A stretch of DNA of 64,000 nucleotides from Dyella telluris (GCF_014297575.1 NZ_CP060412.1:3286001-3350000), one strand, 5' to 3'; counted from the first letter of the stretch, positions 18,936-28,568 are shown. Program-made: numbers and translations. The notes: generated from the letters alone by a model not told the origin.

Positions 18936-20696
18936 TTACTTCAGCTCGGTCTGGCTGGTGATCACCAGGCCGTCCTTCGCCATGCGCATGTCGCCATTGA
19001 GCGACTTGATGCGTGCCGCCTGGGCCTCCATCGACTCGAACTGCGCCTTCGAGCGCTCGGCGGTGAGCTTGGCGCTGGCCTGGGCTTCCGCATCGTCGGA
19101 CTGGCCGGTGGTGAGCTCGGCGATGTGCTCGGCCTTCTGTGCCATGGCCTTGACCCATGCCTGGTACATCTCGCCGCTCAGGCTGAGGCGACCGAAGCGA
19201 CCGGCGTCGCCGCCGGCGGCATTGAGCAGTTCGCCCAGTTTCACGTCCTCGCCCTGGCCCACGGCCAGCGCCAGCGACTTCGGACCCATGGCGGCCCACA
19301 CGGGTGCGCCGAGCGGCGCGGTGAGCTCGGGCGGCAGCGGCACAGGCTTGCCATCCTGCGTGAGCTTGAGCTGCTGCAGGCCCGAAGCGGCCATCTGCGC
19401 CATGGCGAGCAGGCCGGCGGGGTTGGAGGTACCGATCAGGATGCGACCGCTGAACTTCGGCATGCTGTCGCTGCTGCCGGGGTCGAAGCTGTCCAGCGCC
19501 ACGCGCAGGCCCAGCAGGTCACCCACCGGCGGCACTGCGGCCTGCTGCGACAGCAGGCCGATCTTGGCGAAGCCTTCGTTGAGCTCGGCCAGCGAGGGGC
19601 AGGCGAACGGCTTGGCGGCCACGGCATCGGCCTGCGCGCTCAGGAACGGACGCAGCTGGGCGACCGGCAGGGCGAAGGTGATATCGAACGGCGCGGTGCC
19701 GGCGGCGCCGAGGCCGGGCAGCTCCACCTTCATGCCGCTGAAAGTCTTGGTGATGTCGTCAGCCAGCGCCACATCCCAACGGATGTCCTGATGCTTCTCG
19801 TCGAGCTTGGTGTAACCGAAGCTCACCGCGGGCACGCGCGAGGCGATGCGCACGGCGTCGGCTTCGCAGGCCGGCGACACTTGCTGCTGGTTGGCCACCG
19901 GTTCGCCGGTCTTGGCCGATTCGGCCTGGGCGCGGGCCTTGATCAGGGCGTTGAACAGCGGGTCCTTGCCACTGGCAGCCAGCGGCAGCAGGCGGGTCAG
20001 GTCGACCTGTCCGATGGCCCACGGCTGGTAATCCTTGGCCTTGGCCAGTTTGTCCAGGCGGCCGTCGTCCTGCAGGTTCTTTTCCGGACGATCGAGGCCG
20101 AAGGCCAGGCGCAGGGTGGCTTCCGAGGCGTCGGCGGGCAGCATGGCGGCCACCGCCTGCTTGCCCACTTCGGCCATCACGATCTGCACGCCGCTGTCGG
20201 CAGCGACATGCTTGCGGTAGCTCTGGCCGCCGAGAGTCGCCGTTTCGAACGGTTTGCCGTATGCGGCTTCCAGGCGGCCGATGAAGGCGTTGAAAGCCTG
20301 CGGGTCGGTCAGCTCGAAGCGGGCTACCGGCGACAGGCCCAGGCCGTAAAAGGCCGAGCGACCCCTGATATTGAGGCCGGCGTTCTGGGCGAACTGTTCG
20401 ATGGTCTTGCCGTCGAGCTCGGCGATGATCGCCTTGAGCAGGCGCGACAGGTCGGGATCTTTCTCGGCCATGTCATCGGCGGTCGAGCGCAGCTGGGTCA
20501 GCTCCGACGGCAGCTGGGCGTCAGCCTGCACCAGCAGCGCCTTGCGCGTGTCGTCGCCCAGCACGTCCAGGTTGGCCACCACGTACGGCGTGTCCGCCGG
20601 TACGAAGGCCAGGGGGGCATCCTTGTCCTTGTGGTGGCATGCAGCCAGCAGCACGCCGGCGAAGCCCAGCGCGGCTATGCGCGTCGTCGATCGCAT
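18936..20696 (-). CDS. Large lipoprotein of unknown function
   Basis: A 586-residue predicted lipoprotein. The start at 20696 gives MRSTTRIAALGFAGVLLAAC with lipobox LAAC (Cys20). A frame runs about 260 nt further upstream but is Arg/Pro-rich and has no protein character. The mature protein opens with FVPADTPYVVANLDVLGDD, which resembles opening phrases of DUF3352-like exported proteins. There are no membrane helices after the signal. C-terminal ~60 residues are charged and helical (QASAKLTAERSKAQFESME), ending GDMRMAKDGLVITSQTELK. No enzyme motif is visible. Single-gene unit with its own terminator. Confidence 0.8.
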   Translation of the reverse strand: MRSTTRIAALGFAGVLLAACHHKDKDAPLAFVPADTPYVVANLDVLGDDTRKALLVQADAQLPSELTQLRSTADDMAEKDPDLSRLLKAIIAELDGKTIEQFAQNAGLNIRGRSAFYGLGLSPVARFELTDPQAFNAFIGRLEAAYGKPFETATLGGQSYRKHVAADSGVQIVMAEVGKQAVAAMLPADASEATLRLAFGLDRPEKNLQDDGRLDKLAKAKDYQPWAIGQVDLTRLLPLAASGKDPLFNALIKARAQAESAKTGEPVANQQQVSPACEADAVRIASRVPAVSFGYTKLDEKHQDIRWDVALADDITKTFSGMKVELPGLGAAGTAPFDITFALPVAQLRPFLSAQADAVAAKPFACPSLAELNEGFAKIGLLSQQAAVPPVGDLLGLRVALDSFDPGSSDSMPKFSGRILIGTSNPAGLLAMAQMAASGLQQLKLTQDGKPVPLPPELTAPLGAPVWAAMGPKSLALAVGQGEDVKLGELLNAAGGDAGRFGRLSLSGEMYQAWVKAMAQKAEHIAELTTGQSDDAEAQASAKLTAERSKAQFESMEAQAARIKSLNGDMRMAKDGLVITSQTELK

Positions 20697-21297
20697 GTCT
20701 AATCCCTTGAGTGTGGTGATGTTGCGCTGCGCATTATGCCTGTGTTTGTGACATCCCGCGGAAAACCCTGCGATGGCGGGCTGCCACCGCGCCACGCGGA
20801 AGGACAGGGCCGGGCGGCAGCGTTTTGGCGCGATGCCCAGCCCGCCGGCCGAATGCCTGGGGGAGGGCACGTGATGCCAGCCCGGGTACCTCTTGTCCGG
20901 GAAAAGTCGAGACGCGAAGGGGCGTCTTGTGGGGATGTTTCGCAGCCGGGCCCACGGCATGACCTCTTGTCATCCCGGCAGGTCGGGCCCGGGCTGGTCA
21001 TGCGCGCTATCGGGCCTGTGAGTTTTGTACGTCAGAGAAAGACGACTTACGCCTTCATCTAAACGCAGGCCGGCGCGATTTCTTTCGAAGTCGCGCTGAC
21101 TCAAAGTCCCATCGCCAACGAACGCCGCGAAAGGGCGCTGTCCGACCGATCCGCCTTGCCTGGATGACACGGGCAGTCGCGCGCCATGGACTTGATGTTC
21201 GTTCTTCAGGGCAGCGGCTGGCCGGATGACACATCACCGCCAGGCACCTCTTTGGCACCTCCACGTTGATCGCCCATTACAAGCTGAGCCTTACCTC
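20697..21297. other. Long intergenic region upstream of the autotransporter
   Basis: About 600 nt between divergent genes. Short open frames are present on both strands but none has family character or a credible ribosome site. It must hold promoters for both neighbours. An in-frame ATG at 21226 could extend the autotransporter N-terminus, but the resulting residues do not look like part of a signal peptide. Confidence 0.5.
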
Positions 21298-24200
21298 ATG
21301 ACCAAAAATAAATCGTCTCGCGGCGTGCATGCCTGCACCCGCGATCGTCTGCTGCGCTCGTTGCTGTCCGTTGCCATCGTCAGCAGTCTTGCTGTGGCGC
21401 GTGGTGTCATTGCGGCGCCATCCGGATTCACTTCACCTGATCTTTCGTTATCGGCATCGACCGGCGCGCCGACGTCGATCATGGGCCAGGTCGGCGATCC
21501 CGCCAGTTGGCGCAGCCCGGAATTTCTGGCGGATTGGGGCTTGTCGGCCATCGGTGCGGACCATGCCTATGCGCGCGGTTTGACGGGTGCGGGCGTGGTC
21601 GTTGGTGTCTTCGATTCGGGAACGTTCGCCGGACACCCTGAGTTTGCCGGCGACGGCAAGGTGTCCGTATTGACACTCGGCAACCCATCCTGCGCGACGT
21701 ATCCGCGTGTTGTATTGGGCGGTTGCTTCTATTCCATTGGCGATCAACTGTTGACCAAGGTCACGGTAGAAGCAGGGGGCGATGCCTCCACCTCAACGCT
21801 GACGTACGACACCCACGGGACGCATGTGGCCGGCACCGTGGCGGCCAATCGCAACGGCCAGGGGATGCAGGGTGTGGCGTTTGCATCCAGGCTCGTCATC
21901 GGCACGGCCTTGGCCGATAAATATGAAGAGTTGTCCGTGGATGCGGAAGGTGAGGCAGTCGTAAAGCTGAAAGGGGCGAGCCCCGAGCCCGATCGCCAGG
22001 ACATCATCGACTACTACAACCAGCTGAGCCAGCAGCATGTCCGCGTTACCAATCACTCATTTGGTGTACCCACCAAAAAGACGGATACGCTGGATGACAT
22101 GCGCAAGATCTATCTTGCAAACCAGGCGTTCTTGGACGCCTATGCGGATGGCTCGATTAAGCACGGCATTCTCACGATCTTCGCAGCGGGCAACGATTCG
22201 GGGGCCATTGCCGACATTTACGCGGGACTTCCGGCCTTCCGTCCGGATGCAGAGCCCTATTGGCTGAGCGTGGTCAATGTGCGGCAGGACGGGAGCGGTT
22301 CGTACAGCATCGATCCCTCGTCCAGCATCTGTGCCTACACCCAGCGCTGGTGTGTATCGGCGCCGGGTGCGGAGATCTATTCCACGGTGGACACCAACGC
22401 CAAAGAATCGCCCGCTCCAGAAGTTGAAGGCAGCGGCACGGCGGCCGATCCCTACAGCTACACATTGCCGGACCATACGGGCGTTGCTGGTTATGCGAAC
22501 GAAACCGGAACATCCATGGCGGCCCCTCACGTCACGGGTGCCCTGGCTCTGCTGTTCGAACGCTACCCCTATCTGACGGCGCCACAGGTACGCGATGTCC
22601 TGCTGACCACCGCCACGCCACTTGGGCCTGCCGACATTTATGGCTGGGGCCTGATCAACCTGGCCAAGGCCATCGATGGCCCCGGTCAGTTCCTCGATGA
22701 CACCGTGGTCACCATGAATCAGCCTGCCGGTGGCGCCAAGGTATGGCAGGGCGATGCCTGGGACGACTGGTCCAACGACATCGCCGGCCCAGGCCGGCTG
22801 ACCAAGGCCGGCATCGGCTGGTTGCGGCTGAGCGGCGACAACACCTTCGGTGGGGCAACCGTCGCCGATGGCATCCTGGAACTCAATGGCGCAAACCAGT
22901 TGGCGGGCGCGTTGGATGTCGATGGCGGCGAACTGCTGCTCAACGGCAGCCTTCATGACATGCAATGGCAGATCAACGATGGCCTGGGCGTGGTCAGTGC
23001 GACGGGCGCGTTGGACAACACCACCGTCAATGTCCAGGGTGGCGCCATGTCATTCAACGGCACCCAGCTGGGTGGCTCGACGTTGGTAGGTGCCGGTGGC
23101 TTCTTGAACGGTACCGGCTATCTCTCCGACACGCGCGTGGAAGGCACGTTTGCGCCAGGCAACCCGGGCGGAACATTGACCGTGAACGGTGATTACGCGC
23201 AGACCGGCAGCGCCACGTTCATCGCCTTGCTTGCACCCGGCGGTATCAGCAACCGGCTGTCCGTCACCGGTACGGCGGCGCTGGATGGCGGGCTGCAGGT
23301 GGCTTACGCGCAGGGACGCTATCTGCTGGGTGACCGGTTCAACATCATCGAAGCGAAGAGCGGCGTGCAGGGGCAGTTCGCGAGCGTCGAGGGTGGCGAG
23401 CTTTCCACGTTCCTGAAATTTGTCGCGGACTACCGCGCGTCGGGTGTGGATATCGCAGTGGCGCGCGCCGCGGGGTTGATCACGGCGGCCGCGACGCCCA
23501 ACCAGCGTGCTGTGGCAGCAAGCGCTGATGCCTTGCCGTTCTGGCAGGGCTTGCCCCGTCCGTTGACGCAACTGCTTCCGGAGCAGGTGCCGGAGGCACT
23601 CGATGCGTTGAGCGGGGATCTCTATGCCAGTCTGCCGATGGTGCTGATCGAGAACAGTCGTTGGGTGCGCGACGCGGCGCTGAATCGTGCAAAGGATGCG
23701 CTGGTGCCGCTGGACGCCCATGCCACGACGGGCTTCTGGGTGCAGGCGTCGAGCGGCAACAGCTTGTTGCGAGGCAACGCGAATGCAGCGCTCGCGCAAA
23801 CCAGTGGTGATGGCTGGCTGGTGGGCTTTGATCACGCCTTCGAGCAGGACTGGTTGCTGGGTATCGTGGGCGGCGTGGGGCATGCGCGCACCAATCAGGG
23901 TAACGAGCGCGATGCGAAGGCCACTATGCGGAATCGCTCCCTGAGTGCGTACATGGGCAAGGGGTGGGGTTCATGGAGCCTGCGCGCCGGCCTCGGCTAT
24001 GCGCATAACCGCATCGAAAGCGAGCGGGGCGTGAGCTCTCCAGGGTTCAGCGATCGACTTTCCGCGCGTTACCACGCATCCACTCGCCAGGGTTTTGTCG
24101 AGGGCGCCTATGCCTTTCGGGGCAATCAATGGTCGCTGGAGCCTTACCTGCAATATGCCCGTGTCGGTGTGAGCACGGACGGTATCCAGGAGTCTGGTGG

Positions 24201-24552
24201 CCCGGCAGCGTTGCATGGAAACGTGGGGGCTGCATGGAGCAACTTCGCCACGCTGGGCATGCGCTATGACCTGGGAACGATGCCCGCCCAGCGGGACTGG
24301 ATGCACCTGCGTGCGGGTCTTGGTTACCGCTACGCATCAGGCGATCTCAGCAAGCGCGCCTATATGGCCTGGAATGGCGGGGACATCTTTGGCGTGTCGG
24401 GAGCACCCATTGCCAGAAACGCGATGGTTGCGGAACTGGGCGTGATGTTTCAGCTCACGCCACATCAGCAGCTGGAGCTTGGCGGCAGCGGACAGTACGG
24501 CGGTTCCGCCCAGGACTACGGTGCGAATGCGCGCTGGACGCTGCAGTTCTGA
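21298..24552 (+). CDS. Subtilisin-family (S8) autotransporter serine protease
   Basis: About 1084 residues from the ATG at 21298. An extended signal region ends near LAVARGVIAAP. The S8 protease domain has the triad Asp106 (VFDSGTF), His173 (THGTHVAG) and Ser406 (GTSMAAPHV). After it comes a beta-helix passenger with autotransporter-associated repeats (GIGWLRLSGDNTFGGATVADGILELNG, about residues 500-530) and a C-terminal 12-stranded beta-barrel from about residue 800, ending in Phe (ARWTLQF), as needed for Bam recognition. It should be displayed on or shed from the cell surface. Base composition in the protease part is slightly lower in GC than its neighbours. Monocistronic. Confidence 0.94.
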   Translation: MTKNKSSRGVHACTRDRLLRSLLSVAIVSSLAVARGVIAAPSGFTSPDLSLSASTGAPTSIMGQVGDPASWRSPEFLADWGLSAIGADHAYARGLTGAGVVVGVFDSGTFAGHPEFAGDGKVSVLTLGNPSCATYPRVVLGGCFYSIGDQLLTKVTVEAGGDASTSTLTYDTHGTHVAGTVAANRNGQGMQGVAFASRLVIGTALADKYEELSVDAEGEAVVKLKGASPEPDRQDIIDYYNQLSQQHVRVTNHSFGVPTKKTDTLDDMRKIYLANQAFLDAYADGSIKHGILTIFAAGNDSGAIADIYAGLPAFRPDAEPYWLSVVNVRQDGSGSYSIDPSSSICAYTQRWCVSAPGAEIYSTVDTNAKESPAPEVEGSGTAADPYSYTLPDHTGVAGYANETGTSMAAPHVTGALALLFERYPYLTAPQVRDVLLTTATPLGPADIYGWGLINLAKAIDGPGQFLDDTVVTMNQPAGGAKVWQGDAWDDWSNDIAGPGRLTKAGIGWLRLSGDNTFGGATVADGILELNGANQLAGALDVDGGELLLNGSLHDMQWQINDGLGVVSATGALDNTTVNVQGGAMSFNGTQLGGSTLVGAGGFLNGTGYLSDTRVEGTFAPGNPGGTLTVNGDYAQTGSATFIALLAPGGISNRLSVTGTAALDGGLQVAYAQGRYLLGDRFNIIEAKSGVQGQFASVEGGELSTFLKFVADYRASGVDIAVARAAGLITAAATPNQRAVAASADALPFWQGLPRPLTQLLPEQVPEALDALSGDLYASLPMVLIENSRWVRDAALNRAKDALVPLDAHATTGFWVQASSGNSLLRGNANAALAQTSGDGWLVGFDHAFEQDWLLGIVGGVGHARTNQGNERDAKATMRNRSLSAYMGKGWGSWSLRAGLGYAHNRIESERGVSSPGFSDRLSARYHASTRQGFVEGAYAFRGNQWSLEPYLQYARVGVSTDGIQESGGPAALHGNVGAAWSNFATLGMRYDLGTMPAQRDWMHLRAGLGYRYASGDLSKRAYMAWNGGDIFGVSGAPIARNAMVAELGVMFQLTPHQQLELGGSGQYGGSAQDYGANARWTLQF

Positions 24553-24580
24553 CCCGGTCTGCACCCTTGGGTGAAACGAC

Positions 24581-24610
24581 ACCTGAGGCCGGCGTCAGCC
24601 GGCCTCAGGT
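24581..24610. terminator. Perfect hairpin between convergent genes
   Basis: Arms of 13 nt (ACCTGAGGCCGGC at 24581-24593 and its exact complement at 24598-24610) with loop GTCA. It lies between the autotransporter and pyrB stops. No U-run follows, but position and strength suggest a shared terminator. Confidence 0.65.
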
Positions 24611-24645
24611 CAACCTGCATGACTCTTTGGTGTTGGGTTGCAGCC

Positions 24646-25572
24646 TTAGCGGCCCAGCACTTCCGCCAGCACCGCCATGCGCACGAACACGCCGTTGCCA
24701 ACCTGTTCCAGGATGCGCGACTGCGGGCCGTCGGCCACTTCCGGAGCAATCTCGATGCCGCGGTTGAGCGGGCCCGGATGCATGACCAGTGCGCCCTTGG
24801 CCGCGCGGGCCAACCGCGTGTTGTCCAGGCCGTAGCGGGCGAAATAGGCCGCTTCGTCGGGCAGGTCCGTGGCCGCCATGCGCTCCTTCTGCAGGCGCAG
24901 CGTAATCACCACGTCGGCACCTTCCACGGCGGCATCGAAATCGTCGGTAAGCACGCAACCCGGAAATTCCGAGGGATCGGGCATCAGTGCCTGCGGCGAG
25001 CAGAGGCGGATTTCCTTTACGCCCATCGCCTTCAACGCGTGCACGTCGGAGCGGGCCACGCGCGAATGCTTCACGTCGCCGCAGATCACCACGATGAGCT
25101 TGCTGAAGTCGGGACGGTGCTGGCGGATGGTCAGCACGTCCAGCAGGCCCTGGGTGGGATGCGCGCGGTTGCCGTCGCCGGCGTTGATCACGGAAACGCC
25201 GCTCATGGCGTGGCGCACCAGTTCCTCGGGCGTGCCCGACACCTTGTGGCGCACCACGATGGCGTCCAGGTGCATGGCCTCCAGCGTGTGCAGCGTGTCG
25301 AACAGCGCCTCGCCCTTGCTGGTGGACGAGAACCCGATGTCGAAGTTGATGACATCCGCGCCAAGGCGGCGCGCGGCCAGTTCGAACGACGTGCGCGTGC
25401 GCGTGGACGGTTCGAAGAACAGGTTGAGGATGGTGCGGCCGTTGAGCAGGTCCAGCTTGCGCGTGCCGTGGGCGCAACCGTCGCGCATGGTTTCGGCGCG
25501 GTCGAGCAGGCGCTCGATGGTCTCGCGCGGCAGGTGTTCCAGGGTGGTGAGGTGGCGCAGGCGAGAGCTCAT
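24646..25572 (-). CDS. pyrB: Aspartate carbamoyltransferase catalytic subunit PyrB
   Basis: A 308-residue cytosolic enzyme that joins carbamoyl phosphate and aspartate in pyrimidine synthesis. The carbamoyl-phosphate motif is FFEPSTRTRTSFE (Ser56-Thr61). Others are RHKVSGTPEEL, INAGDGNRAHPTQGLLD and the aspartate-loop region ending in HPGPLNRGIEI. No pyrI regulatory subunit is adjacent. Third gene of yqgE-ruvX-pyrB, 25 nt behind ruvX; this order is conserved in many gammaproteobacteria. Confidence 0.96.
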   Translation of the reverse strand: MSSRLRHLTTLEHLPRETIERLLDRAETMRDGCAHGTRKLDLLNGRTILNLFFEPSTRTRTSFELAARRLGADVINFDIGFSSTSKGEALFDTLHTLEAMHLDAIVVRHKVSGTPEELVRHAMSGVSVINAGDGNRAHPTQGLLDVLTIRQHRPDFSKLIVVICGDVKHSRVARSDVHALKAMGVKEIRLCSPQALMPDPSEFPGCVLTDDFDAAVEGADVVITLRLQKERMAATDLPDEAAYFARYGLDNTRLARAAKGALVMHPGPLNRGIEIAPEVADGPQSRILEQVGNGVFVRMAVLAEVLGR

Positions 25573-25597
25573 GGCAGGCGGGAATCCGTGCGAGGTG

Positions 25598-26029
25598 TCA
25601 GTGTCCGGCGGGTGCGGAAGCGAGCCAGCGTTCCAGAATCACGGCGGCGGCTTCGGCGTCGATGGTGGCGGCGTCGCTTTTCTTCTTCAGCCCCGCCGCG
25701 CGTGCGCTGGCGAAGCGTTGTGCGGCTTCCTGCGAGCTGTAGCGCTCGTCGGTCAGTGCAATGGGCAGATCGTAGCGCTGGCGCACCGTCTCGGCGAAGC
25801 GGCGCGCGCGCTTGCTGGCGGGTTGCTCTTCGCCGTCCAGTGTCAGGGGCAGGCCGATCACGAGCGTGTCGGGCAGCCATTCCTTGCGCAGCGCGTCGAG
25901 CCGGGACCAGTCCGGTTCGCCGTCACGCACGGCGATGGCGGCAAGGCCACGCGCGCTGCCCGTGAAACGGTTGCCGACAGCCACGCCAATCAGGCGGCTG
26001 CCGACATCGAAACCGAACACACAGCTCAT
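25598..26029 (-). CDS. ruvX: Holliday junction resolvase-like RuvX (YqgF)
   Basis: A 143-residue RNase H-fold nuclease implicated in 16S rRNA 5'-end maturation and recombination. The first catalytic Asp is in FGFDVGSRLIGVAVG, followed by VIGLPLTLDG, TDERYSSQEA and DAEAAAVILERWL with the last acidic residue. The start chosen (MSCVFGFD at 26029) overlaps the yqgE stop by 4 nt. A longer upstream frame would run through yqgE and is rejected. Confidence 0.93.
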   Translation of the reverse strand: MSCVFGFDVGSRLIGVAVGNRFTGSARGLAAIAVRDGEPDWSRLDALRKEWLPDTLVIGLPLTLDGEEQPASKRARRFAETVRQRYDLPIALTDERYSSQEAAQRFASARAAGLKKKSDAATIDAEAAAVILERWLASAPAGH

Positions 26030-26601
26030 GCGTGCCCTGCGTAGCCGGGCAGCTGCAGCGGATCGACGCCCACCAGTCCGGCGGCGGCGCTCCAGCGCTC
26101 CTCGAGCGGCGTGTGGAACACCACGCGCTCGCTGGCTTCGGCGGTGAGCCAGGTGTTGTCCTTCAGCTCCTGCTCGAGCTGACCGGCGCTCCAGCCGGCG
26201 TAGCCCAGCGCCATCATCGCCAGGCGCGGGCCTTCGCCATGGGCCATGGCGATGAGGATGTCGCGCGAGGTCGTGACTGACCATTCGTCGTTGATGCGGT
26301 AACTCGATTCCCAGTGGCCGGGCTCGCGGTGAAGCACGAAGCCGCGCTCCTGCGCGACGGGGCCACCGATGAGCACCGGCGCATCGGCCAGGTCCAGGTC
26401 GTTGCATTCCAGCTTCATCTGGGCAAGCACGTCGCCAAGGCGGTATTCGGAGAGCTGGTTCACCAGCAAACCGACGGCACCATCTTCATCGTGCTGGCAG
26501 ATGAAGGCCACGCCGCGCGAAAACGGCGGCTCGGCCAGACTGGGCATGGCGATCAGGAACTGACCGGCCAGGGACGACGGTTGGGGATGGGGATTGGCCA
26601 T
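26026..26601 (-). CDS. YqgE/AlgH-family protein (UPF0301)
   Basis: A 191-residue cytosolic protein. It opens with LAGQFLIAMPSLAEPPFSRGVAFICQHDEDGAVGLLVNQ, the family signature, and has VLIGGPVAQERGFVLH and YAGWSAGQLEQELKDNTWL. AlgH was first named as a regulator of alginate production in Pseudomonas, but its biochemical role is unknown. First gene of the yqgE-ruvX-pyrB run, overlapping ruvX by 4 nt. Confidence 0.93.
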   Translation of the reverse strand: MANPHPQPSSLAGQFLIAMPSLAEPPFSRGVAFICQHDEDGAVGLLVNQLSEYRLGDVLAQMKLECNDLDLADAPVLIGGPVAQERGFVLHREPGHWESSYRINDEWSVTTSRDILIAMAHGEGPRLAMMALGYAGWSAGQLEQELKDNTWLTAEASERVVFHTPLEERWSAAAGLVGVDPLQLPGYAGHA

Positions 26602-26690
26602 GGGGGCATTGTAAGCCCTGAGGGGCCGCTCTGCCCGGGAGAAGCGGGTGCTGAGTTAAGCGAAGTGAGGAAACAGAGAAGGCGCAGCTG

Positions 26691-26728
26691 CTCTCACTTC
26701 TCACTCCTCTTCACTCGCTCCTCACCTG
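26691..26728. repeat. Degenerate TCACTYC-like short tandem repeat
   Basis: On the plus strand a run of four to five CTCACT/TCACTC-type units. On the minus strand it reads as GAGTGA-like units. It lies across and just beyond the stop codon of the TonB-like gene. Similar GTGAGAAG-type strings are common between genes in this group, so it is probably a dispersed intergenic repeat. Confidence 0.45.
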
Positions 26729-27588
26729 CTGTGCAGCGTGTCGTTGGGCATGAACTGCCAGGTGCGCGTGATGTTCAGCTCGTCGATCCGCTCCTTGTCC
26801 GCCGGCAGTGCGGGGAAGGGCGCGGCAAGGCGCACGATGCGTTGCGCGGCGGCATCCAGCAGCGGCTGTCCCGAACTCTGCACCACTTCGATGGCTTTCA
26901 CCGAGCCGTCGCGGTTCAGCGTGACGGTGAGCAGCACGTCGCCGTGCAGGCCGCGGCGGCGGGCCTCGTTGGGATAGTTGAGGTTGCCTACGCGTTCCAC
27001 GCGGTCCACCCAGCCACGCATATAGGCCGCGTAGACGTATTCCTTGGTATTGGACGAAATGAATTTCTTCTTCGGACGCTTGGCGTACTGCTGGCTCTGG
27101 TTGCGCACCTCGGCCGCCAGCTGCGCCATCTCCTGCTTGCGCTTCACTTCATCCGGCGAATCGGGGAGATCCTGCGGCGTCTGCTCCAGCTTCGCGCTGT
27201 CGGTGCTGACGCTGTAGTGGCTGTTGCCGGTGGTGGTGAGCAGCTTGTCCGGAGTGGCCTCCTGCGGCCGTGGGGCGCTGGCCTCGACCGGCTTGGGCGC
27301 CACGCCGTTGGAGGGGCGGGGCAGGTCGCCCGAGACAAGCTGGGAGGGGCGAGCGGCCTTGTCGCTTTCGCCGCCGCCGCTGTTGTTGGCCTGCGCCAGG
27401 AAGTCCGCCTTGTCCGGTGCCTCGCGGTTGGCCACGTCCACCAGGGTCACGTCGAGCGTGGGCAGGCTGGGCTTGGCCTTCACGTAGGTGAAGGTAATGC
27501 CCAGGATCACCACCCCGTGCAGCAACAGCGAGAAAAGCATCGTGGCGCCGAACATGTCGGCGCCGGTGCGGACAGCGGGTTGGCTCAC
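26722..27588 (-). CDS. TonB-family energy-transducing protein
   Basis: A 288-residue protein with one N-terminal membrane helix (about residues 14-36, FGATMLFSLLLHGVVILGITF). A long Pro/Ser/Asp-rich periplasmic spacer follows. The C-terminal TonB domain reads YVYAAYMRGWVDRVERVGNLNYPNEARRRGLHGDVLLTVTLNRDGSV, ending in ITRTWQF. The helix includes the SLLLH pattern used to contact ExbB/ExbD. No exbBD or receptor gene is nearby, so the partner is unknown. GTG start overlapping the gshB stop by 4 nt, an arrangement seen in other xanthomonads. Confidence 0.88.
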   Translation of the reverse strand: MSQPAVRTGADMFGATMLFSLLLHGVVILGITFTYVKAKPSLPTLDVTLVDVANREAPDKADFLAQANNSGGGESDKAARPSQLVSGDLPRPSNGVAPKPVEASAPRPQEATPDKLLTTTGNSHYSVSTDSAKLEQTPQDLPDSPDEVKRKQEMAQLAAEVRNQSQQYAKRPKKKFISSNTKEYVYAAYMRGWVDRVERVGNLNYPNEARRRGLHGDVLLTVTLNRDGSVKAIEVVQSSGQPLLDAAAQRIVRLAAPFPALPADKERIDELNITRTWQFMPNDTLHSR

Positions 27589-28562
27589 GCGGCTCGGGTT
27601 CCGGTTCGTTGCTGCTCGATGACGTCGAACAGTTGACCCGCAATATTAAGCCCGAATTGAGCGTCCAGTTCGCGGACACACGTCGGCGATGTGACGTTGA
27701 TCTCGGTGAGGTAGTCACCGATCACGTCCAGGCCTACGAAAAGCAGGCCGCGGCGGCGCAGTTCCGGCGCCACCTGAGACACGATCCAGCGGTCGCGGTC
27801 GCTCAGCGGCACGCCCACGCCACGGCCGCCGGCGGCCAGGTTGCCGCGGAAATCGCTGCCCTGCGGGATGCGGGCCAGCGCGTAAGGCACCGGCTCGCCG
27901 TCGACCACCAGGATGCGCTTGTCGCCGGAGGTGATCTCCGGGATGAACTTCTGGGCCATGGTGAACTGCTTGTGCTCGCCCTTGGGGCCGGCCGCGATCA
28001 GGGTTTCCAGCATCGAGTTCAGGTTGTTGTCCCCGGCCTTCACCCGGAAGATGCCGCGCCCGCCCATGCCATCGAGCGGCTTGAGCACCACCTCGCCGTG
28101 TTCCGCCACGAAGGCGCGCAGCTCGGAGGCGTCCCGGCTCACCAGGGTGGGGGCCATGCACTGCGGGAAGTGCAGGGCGAACAGCTTCTCGTTGCAGTCG
28201 CGCAGGGCCTGGGGGCGGTTGACCACGGTCACCCCGGCGCGCTCGGCCAGCTCGGCCACCATGGTGTCGTAGATGAACTGGGAGTCGACCGGCGGATCCT
28301 TGCGCATCAGCACCACGTCCATCTGGCGCAGGTCGGTCCACTGGGGCTCGCCCAGCACGAACCAGCCGGAGGGGTCGTCCCGGACGGAGAGGGGCGCCAG
28401 GCGGGCCCAGGGCTCGCCACGGCGGGCGGACAGGTCGCCCTGCTCCATGTAGAACAGGCTGTGGCCGCGGCGCTGGGCCTCCAGCAACATGGCGAAGGTG
28501 GTGTCCTTGGCGATCTTGATCGAGCCGATCGGGTCCATCAGTACGGCGACCTTGAGGGCCAT
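27585..28562 (-). CDS. gshB: Glutathione synthetase GshB
   Basis: A 325-residue ATP-grasp enzyme joining glycine to gamma-glutamylcysteine. The N-terminus is KVAVLMDPIGSIKIAKDTTFAML. Other landmarks are VLMRKDPPVDSQFIYDT, the ATP-binding KPLDGMGGRGIFRV and GLDVIGDYLTEINVTSPT. Two ATGs lie 6 nt apart. The second (28562) is preferred because GGAG lies at a better distance. A longer frame upstream has no protein character. It overlaps the TonB-like gene by 4 nt. Confidence 0.96.
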   Translation of the reverse strand: MALKVAVLMDPIGSIKIAKDTTFAMLLEAQRRGHSLFYMEQGDLSARRGEPWARLAPLSVRDDPSGWFVLGEPQWTDLRQMDVVLMRKDPPVDSQFIYDTMVAELAERAGVTVVNRPQALRDCNEKLFALHFPQCMAPTLVSRDASELRAFVAEHGEVVLKPLDGMGGRGIFRVKAGDNNLNSMLETLIAAGPKGEHKQFTMAQKFIPEITSGDKRILVVDGEPVPYALARIPQGSDFRGNLAAGGRGVGVPLSDRDRWIVSQVAPELRRRGLLFVGLDVIGDYLTEINVTSPTCVRELDAQFGLNIAGQLFDVIEQQRTGTRAA

Positions 28563-28568
28563 CGTCAT

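Noticed and set aside
20736..21264. Small frames on both strands upstream of the autotransporter
   Set aside because: No family character, no ribosome site, composition like non-coding DNA.
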